A DNA stretch of 64,000 bases from Stenogyne calaminthoides (lineage: Eukaryota; Streptophyta; Magnoliopsida; Lamiales; Lamiaceae): positions 28,567,698-28,631,697 of the forward strand of contig JBBCBC010000026.1 of NCBI GenBank assembly GCA_037126765.1, in the 5' to 3' direction. The notes beneath the pieces were generated by a model. The model did no database searches. It saw only the letters and a list, made by a program, of their open reading frames with translations, and had not been told where the DNA came from. Positions 57,961 through 64,000 of the stretch are shown here, piece after piece (the stretch's first letter is position 1; each line of letters starts with the position of its first letter). The translations under genes were made by a program, and so were the position numbers.

Positions 57961-58757
57961 AAATTAAGTAATCTTATTCAATTGACTTGAATAAATATTT
58001 TTTATTATTATATGGAATTTGGTTAAAACGGTCTAAAAATATCCAAAGTTTTGTGATTTAAAAAAAAACAATTAAATCATAACTTGGTCGAAGAATACAA
58101 TTTTATCAGATTGATTTAATATGTCCAACATGTGCACTAGGAAAAATACATAAATTCAATTTCATGGATACAAAATCACACATTGTCTAAAATTAACCCA
58201 CCTCAAAATCGTTCTGGACACAATTAGTTGCAATATTTAACATTTATCTTTTGTGTCACAATTAATGCGAGTATTTAAATTGTGCATGAATTGTGGGACC
58301 AATTATTTGATGTGATTCAGAGTCGATTGGTATATACCATGGAAAAAAAAATCCTGAATAGAAAATTAAATCACTTACTTTAAAATTTACACGAAAATCA
58401 TACGAAATATCAAATTCAAATATGTTGCGATACGGATACTGCAATTGAAAAAATAATCCGAAAATGTTGATATATGTGTTTTAATAACCAAAGCCCAGCA
58501 ATTGACTTTAGTATACTCGTAGTCCCTATAAGGCCCAAACTTACCCATCCCATATACCCATAACTAACTTTGAATTGGCCAATCTATAGGCCCAGCCCAT
58601 ACAACCATAATTAAAGGGTCAAGTTATTTGCACTCATAAAATTGGTAGATACACCTACCATACGTTTAAATTTAAAAAAAAAAAAAAAAAAAAAAGAACT
58701 ACGTAAGAATTTTGCCTTTTGAAAGATTTTTAATGAGGATCTTTATCAAACTTGGGC
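57961..58757. other. Intergenic, AT-rich, no gene
   Basis: A poly(A) run is at about 58675-58695. No recognisable coding or repeat structure is seen otherwise. Confidence 0.5.
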
Positions 58758-58760
58758 TAA

Positions 58761-60321
58761 GACCATCTCCAACGATTTATATTATTTTTGAGTCAATTCA
58801 ACACTCTTCTATTATCTGATCGTTATTATATAACCCGGTTTAGACTCTTTTTTTGACTAAAATAGAATATTCCATAAAGATTCTTTATTAAATGTTTTTT
58901 TTATTATCATGCTATAATTATTTATAATTATAATATACTTTTACACTAATTTTAATATAAATAATAAAGTAATATTTTTTTTTATATAAAAATTTTGACT
59001 AAATATAGAAAATATGTATCCTTCATAAGTATTTACGAAAATTAAAATTGAAAAAATTCATTATAATATTTCAAGGGAAATTAAGTTACAATGGAAATTT
59101 AAATTACGATGGAAATTAAAATTACAACAACAATATAAATAACGAAATGATATACACTAATTATTCTATGTTGGAATATTTTCCCATAGATGATCAATTA
59201 GTGCATTCTAGAGTACGAAATGTGCATCTGCATCTCTAATTTGTCTAAACCGGCAAAGAAAATTTTGAAATTGAGTGGGTTCGTAATAAATTCGAGGTCC
59301 GTAGATAGCACTTCTTGTGTTTCTTCAATTGGAGCATCAAGGTCACATTCATCCTCAATTATCATATTATGCATTATTATGCATGCAGTCATTATATCAT
59401 GCAAATCACTTTTACTCCAAAAACGTGCTGGATTTGCCACAATTGCAAATCTACTTTGTAGAACTCCGAATGCTCGTTCCACATTCTTTCTACATGCTTC
59501 CTGTTTCATTGCAAAATATTTTTTCTTTGGACCACTTGGAGCACTAATTGTTTGCACAAGTGTTGCCCACTTAGAATATATGCCATCATCCAAGTAATAA
59601 CCCATGTGATATTCATTTTCTTGAATAACATAATGAGCAGGAGGAGCAATACCTCTAGCAAGATCAGAGAAAAGATGAGACGTCTCCAACACATTAATAT
59701 CATTGTTGGATCCTGGTATCCCGAAATATGCATGTCATGTCCACAAATCATAATCAGCCACAACTTCAAGAATAATAATTGGAGATTCACTTCGGCTGGA
59801 ATATTGTCCAGCCCCTCCTGTTGGACAATTCTTCCACCTCCACTTAGTATTTCTTTTATGTAATTTTTTTTATTTGTAGTAATTTCATGTAAATGTGCTT
59901 ATTATTGTAATGTTTGTATCATTTTATTATGCAATTTTATATTATCTTTTGATTAAAGTATATTATTTTAATTTATTGCACATTATTTTTTAAATCACTT
60001 TATAATTTAAAATTATAATATTAATTTATTTTTTACTAATTGAGAAGAAAAAATATAAATTGAAATTTATAATGTTATAAATAAAAAATTGAATTACTAA
60101 TAAAAAAAATATAAGTTGAAATTTTGATTACCAATACAAATTATAAAACTAAAAAAAAAAGAAAAAAAAAAAAAGTAAATATAGCGCATATAGCGCTACT
60201 ACATATAGTGTTGGGCAACTCCACAATGGTACAAAACTCTATTATAGAGTTGATATAGAGTACTTGTTGGAGAGCACATTATATCGTTTTACTCCATTGT
60301 AGAGTGTTGCTGGAGTTGCTC
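58761..60321 (-). mobile_element. PIF/Harbinger element, internally deleted, TSD TAA
   Basis: The ends GACCATCTCCAACG and GAGCAACTCCAGCA (right, inverted) agree at 10 of 14 positions. TAA lies at 58758-58760 and 60322-60324. The 1561-bp element keeps only a C-terminal transposase fragment on the minus strand. Complete Harbinger elements have a full transposase plus a MYB-like ORF. Both sides of the fragment are AT-rich filler. Confidence 0.8.
59198..59860 (-). pseudogene. Harbinger transposase (DDE_Tnp_4, ALP1-like) C-terminal fragment
   Basis: The minus-strand frame reads KNCPTGGAGQYSSRSESPII, VVADYDLWT, then a TGA where relatives have Trp, then HAYFGIPGSNNDINVLETSH. It continues from 59692 with LARGIAPPAHYVI, MKQEACRKNVERAFGVLQSR and DIMTACIIMHNMIIEDE to a normal end at 59198. 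These are conserved segments of the plant harbinger nuclease family. The first DDE aspartate region is missing. It is not functional. Confidence 0.9.
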
Positions 60322-60324
60322 TAA

Positions 60325-60941
60325 AACACTTATACCAAACTTGGCCGAATAGTATCATAATTTTATATTCTCAACATTTCATATATATAGCCAAAGTTAC
60401 AGATGGGTGTTTCAATACGGTACAAATATTATGTAGTATGTGTCAATTCGGTGTTTCTATCTTCATAGTAATTAATTTTGATTTATTGAATTATTGTTAA
60501 TCTTGAAAACTGACCCAAAGTGTTTTGTGACCTCTCTTTTTGTATCGTCATAATATCTGTCATAATATTTTGGGTTGGCACATTTCTGATGTTGAAGTTC
60601 TTGAATGATGAAATACTAAGAAAAAAAAAAGAAACATTCAACTGATTTGATTATCATATCATTCAACTTAATATCAGTTAAATAACAAGTTACACGAAAA
60701 TTCTTGCATATCATATTTATATAGTATAACTTTTTACAATATATAAAAAATACGAAGAATATCACTCTTGCAATTTGAGTCGAAATTCCAACCAAAATTA
60801 TTGTATAAGCTCTTCAAAAATGGAACAGAAAATCACCAACTACAAAGAATTCATGTCCTATATGTAATCAATCTAATGCAGAAAAGAATTGTTTACAACC
60901 CCCTTAATTTTTTTTCCATTAGAGTGAGGGGGGAATATATA
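60325..60941. other. Intergenic between the Harbinger element and the small membrane protein gene
   Basis: AT-rich with no gene. Its right part likely holds the 3' untranslated region of the next gene. Confidence 0.45.
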
Positions 60942-61133
60942 TTAAAAGTGACAGCCACAACAGAGGTAGAATAAGCAGAGTGTGGAAACAAGAACAATGG
61001 CTTCAACCGCATAAACAATCTTGAAAATAACATCATCAACCACCCATACTTGAATATTCATCTTCTTCATTTTCATGGAAGAAGAAATTCTCCATTTCTT
61101 TGCTCCCTTAAATGACCAAATCGCCCTCAACAT
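60942..61133 (-). CDS. Small one-helix membrane protein with Cys-rich end, function unknown
   Basis: 63 residues: a short basic N-terminus (MLRAIWSFKGAKKWRISSSM), a Lys/Met-rich stretch, then VWVVDDVIFKIVYAVEAIVL and VSTLCLFYLCCGCHF to the stop. The last 30 residues form one hydrophobic helix ending in CCGC, which may be lipid-modified or bind metal. The TATA box at 61173-61182 is 39 bp before this ATG, which leaves a very short leader, so translation may begin at Met20 or Met22 (near 61076). The pattern looks like a conserved plant micro-protein, but I cannot name a family. Confidence 0.55.
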   Translation of the reverse strand: MLRAIWSFKGAKKWRISSSMKMKKMNIQVWVVDDVIFKIVYAVEAIVLVSTLCLFYLCCGCHF

Positions 61134-61172
61134 CTCTCTCTTTCTAGAGTGTGTTTATTCAGAATGGTGTGC

Positions 61173-61182
61173 TATTTATATA
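61173..61182 (-). promoter_or_regulatory. TATA box of the small membrane protein gene
   Basis: The minus strand reads tatataaata. Transcription would begin about 61143-61150. Confidence 0.55.
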
Positions 61183-61683
61183 TGGAGGATCAATGTTTAT
61201 TTGCTGCATTGTTTATATCACTAAAGTGGAGTTACAACGAGTTGCAGGCCAAAAGCTGGTTCTATGCTGTCATTTTAGGAAATAATATTCTTGTGCTCAT
61301 TTTGTCCAACACTTGATGCTTATTCATATGTCCTTTTCCTTTTCCAAAGGGAACAAAGTCCCAACTTTTTAATTATTGCTTTAACGGTATGAAAATCTTT
61401 TATTAGAGGGTAGATTTTAGCTTAAGTTCTCAAACGGCTAGTAGCCTGGTAGGACCAAATTCATAGAAATTTCAACCATGGACCAATTACCTAGAATGTT
61501 TTGATAAATTGGTAATATATAAACACAATGTTGGAAGATATATCATACAAGAACCAACTTCAGTCATTACTATATACATGAAACTTGAGAATGAGAATCC
61601 TATGACCAAATATATTACATTTCTCAACAAGTAAAGATAAATACCTCAACTCAATACCAACAGTAGATCTCAAAAAAAGATGA
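61183..61683. other. Gap between the small protein gene promoter and the callose synthase 3' end
   Basis: Contains the likely 3' untranslated region of the callose synthase gene (right part) and the promoter flank of the small gene (left part). No further gene is seen. Confidence 0.5.
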
Positions 61684-63889
61684 TCAAGTGGAGGAAGACT
61701 TTTCGTCCTTCTTGCCTGCTAAAATCATGGAAATCTGGAGACCTCGACTGAATGCTTGATTGAAGAGGAGACGTGTTTGGAACTCCGACATGAATGGGAA
61801 CCACGACAAGACGACAACAGGCATGAATATGACGAGCCCCATTATGGCTTCATACGCTCTCGATAACTCCATTACCGAATCCCAAGCTCCAATGCCCTTC
61901 AAGCATGGCCTGCATGCTTGAGCAATCTGCACCCATTTCCATTTCATTTCAGACTAATAAATATACATCATGTTCATCGTAATATTAACTAATATTAAAA
62001 TGAACATTAATAGAGATGGTTACTACCAGAATAAGGGCCCATCCAGTAGGTAAGAAGGCCAAGATTGCAGCAAATATATCACTAATAGTAAGGTTAGCAA
62101 CCACGAATAAAACTGTCATCACCGATACGAATCCCAGGAACAAAAGTGCTTTAAGAATCCTGAACATGAGCTGAAAGTCTGTCCCGAATTTTCGTCTCCC
62201 CATTGACACCATCTGCATCACATCAAAACAAATTATATAAAACCACACTTTATTGAGTGTCACTACTCATAAAGCTCTATACACACCCCATAAAATTCTG
62301 AGACTAAAATGTCTAAAATAGATATATGAAACGACTATTATGTCCACCCCATAAATTGTAAAAATCCGCCCACCATGTTCCGCCACACATTAGAACCGAA
62401 CAGTAGTATGTTCGGCCATAACCAACCGAACACAATTGACTTTATTTAAAAGAAATTGTTCGGCCAATTAACAACCGAACACGAATTACGACCACATTTT
62501 CAGCTAAACAAAAGTCGAAAAAATTACAGTCTGTTCCGCCACTTCCAACCCAAAAACAAAAAGTAACCTTCGGCTAGTTTTGGGCCGTACAGAACACGTG
62601 CAGAGGACAGTTTCGTTTCGTTTCTTCCCACCTCAGATGCTAATTATATGATGCAATCCTACTACAAATTGTTTTCATATGGTTTATGTATGCTAATAAT
62701 ACTTCAAATCATATAAAAACCACAGAAATTCTATATTTTTTTATTAATACAAACCCTAGAGCAATGACTTGAGGGAGGGTAAGATTTGTTTACTTTTCTT
62801 GGAGGGGGGAGGTAAATTGTCCAATAATGGGGTGTGTATATTAATGTATGTTAATGTCTTAATTTTAATGGGGGTGTGTAGAGTTTTATGGGGTATGAGT
62901 AGTGGCACCCTAGTTTAATATCAATAAATATATTTTCTACTCAAAAATCCGTACCTTTAATACCAGAAGAACTGTCAGCATAACGAACCAAGATAGGCCG
63001 TATACCTATGGAGAAGATTACAACCAAGAATGATGAGTACAATACAAAACATAGAATTAAAGCAGGTATGTAATGAAGAAGTAGTATTTACCAAAATATC
63101 CTTGTTGTTATGTGAGATCTTCAGACGATAGACGATCCCATATTGGTAAAGGAAAAATCTTAACGAGAGGATAATCTCCAGCATTCTGCCTCTCAGATTT
63201 GTGTACTTCAAGTGTTCCTGTTCTCCATTCCACCAAGATTCCCAGCTTTTATCGGGTGAAATCCCGATTCCACCCCTGTTCCCCATCCACCTCTTCCAAT
63301 CCGCCCAATCATCTACCGTCTTTTGCCACTCAAACCCCGATGGATTGAAAACAAAAGGAGCAAACAACCAGGAAGCAACAAGGAACCACATAGAGAAAGT
63401 GATGAAGAAATACAGTGATGAACTACGATATGAATTCCCATACACCTCGTATACAACCAAAAGTATAAGAAGCTCTAAACCTTTAACGAAATGACTACGA
63501 GAATACATTCGATAATTATCAGCAAATTTGGCATGAAAAACGACAAAACCACGACCTGTAGCTCGGTATTTTGACCCCCCATGTAACATCGTTCGTCCGT
63601 AATAGTGGGCTTTCGTTCCGAGCTGAAACGTAAAGAACACAGATGCCAGCTGTAATTGCATAACGATTAGATCCCCAATGGCATTTCGAAATCCTCTTTC
63701 GAGCCCAATTTCCATCACCATGGGTAGGACGAGCAATAAGCCTAGCTGAAAAAGAGACTGAGTAGCCAAAGCTTCCTCAAGAGCTTTACTCTGATGAACA
63801 GATGAATCGTCAAGAATTCTCCTTTCTAACCCACTCAAGACCATGTATAATCGACCATACAGGAAGACGTAGACAGTAAGCACAGTAAC
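61684..63889 (-). CDS. CALS7: Callose synthase (1,3-beta-glucan synthase), C-terminal exons, CALS7/GSL7-like; 5' part outside the window
   Basis: Four exons join in frame: 63889-63092, 63005-62955, 62212-62027 and 61926-61684. They encode about 425 residues of the C-terminal membrane region of a protein usually about 1900 long. Markers: MLTVYVFLYGRLYMVLSGLE, LGTKAHYYGRTMLHGGSKYR, GRGFVVFHAKFADNYRMYSR, FNPSGFEWQKTVDDWADWKR, SMGRRKFGTDFQLMF and RLLFNQAFSRGLQISMILAG before a short KKDEKSSST tail. Callose synthases make 1,3-beta-glucan from UDP-glucose at the plasma membrane. The match to Arabidopsis CALS7 (sieve-plate callose in phloem), judged from memory, is closer than to CALS5. All intron ends are GT-AG. 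The intron at 62213-62954 holds a repeat. Everything right of 63889 is intron. Confidence 0.93.
62259..62906. repeat. Inverted-repeat element in a callose synthase intron
   Basis: The left end gtcactactcataaagctctatacacacccc recurs inverted at the right (gggtgtgtagag and ggtatgagtagtggc). The middle holds ttcggc/gccgaac motifs (attgttcggccaattaac). It is probably a small DNA transposon. No target duplication is clear. The intron splice sites are unaffected. Confidence 0.6.
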
Positions 63890-64000
63890 CTGAAGGGTAA
63901 AAGGTGAACTTTAATCAACATCAATAATCGGGAAAGAAAGAATTTAGATTTATAACTCCACTTAATTTACGGAAACTGATACCAACTATAGGTTCAATAG

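Overview
This is nuclear DNA of a flowering plant, most likely a eudicot. The genes have short exons, GT-AG introns and AT-rich intergenic space, and plant-specific families are present (VQ-motif protein, callose synthase, cytochrome b561/DOMON-type protein, chloroplast thylakoid protein). Plant transposon families make up well over half of the window. I see nothing bacterial or organellar, no CRISPR array and no operon.

Region by region. 1-3046 is the 5' part of a Sirevirus-type Ty1/copia element on the minus strand. 3047-7648 is intergenic space with a solo LTR, a tandem pair of Tourist-like MITEs and a short hAT MITE. 7649-13818 is a 5'-truncated L1-type LINE on the plus strand, split by an 1838-bp solo LTR. 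A small Cys/Gly-rich protein gene lies at 14116-14415.

15890-36638 is a three-level nest. A Mutator-like (Pack-MULE-type) element carries a fatty acyl-CoA reductase gene fragment. It was hit by a Tip100-like hAT element, whose transposase gene was in turn split by a 14.75-kb Sirevirus-like copia element. Each level has an intact target-site duplication (9, 8 and 5 bp). 36816-38572 is another MULE with a solo LTR inside it.

The right half is more gene-like. It holds a tRNA-derived SINE, a cytochrome b561 gene (+), a convergent chloroplast membrane protein gene (-), a damaged class-3 lipase gene (+), two tRNA-Arg(ACG)-like copies, a VQ-motif gene (-), a small one-helix membrane protein gene (-) and the 3' end of a callose synthase gene closest to CALS7 (-). 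Between these lie many small DNA transposons (MULE, hAT, PIF/Harbinger, Stowaway and CACTA types), several with readable terminal inverted repeats (TIRs) and target-site duplications (TSDs).

Two observations bear on sequence quality. (1) In patches of the Sirevirus copies, CTG and CAG in one copy line up with CG, CCG, TCG or CGG in another, often with length changes. This looks more like a basecalling artefact at CHG-methylated cytosines than like mutation. (2) Three otherwise good reading frames break by one base at or beside single-base runs (b561 A7, lipase G3, LINE G8). These breaks should not be read as pseudogenisation without checking reads. I found no convincing new system. The most unusual items are the triple nest with captured FAR exons, the CHG-linked sequence anomaly, a 21-bp phased GTACCA repeat, and a long post-pol region in the Sirevirus element that I cannot assign.
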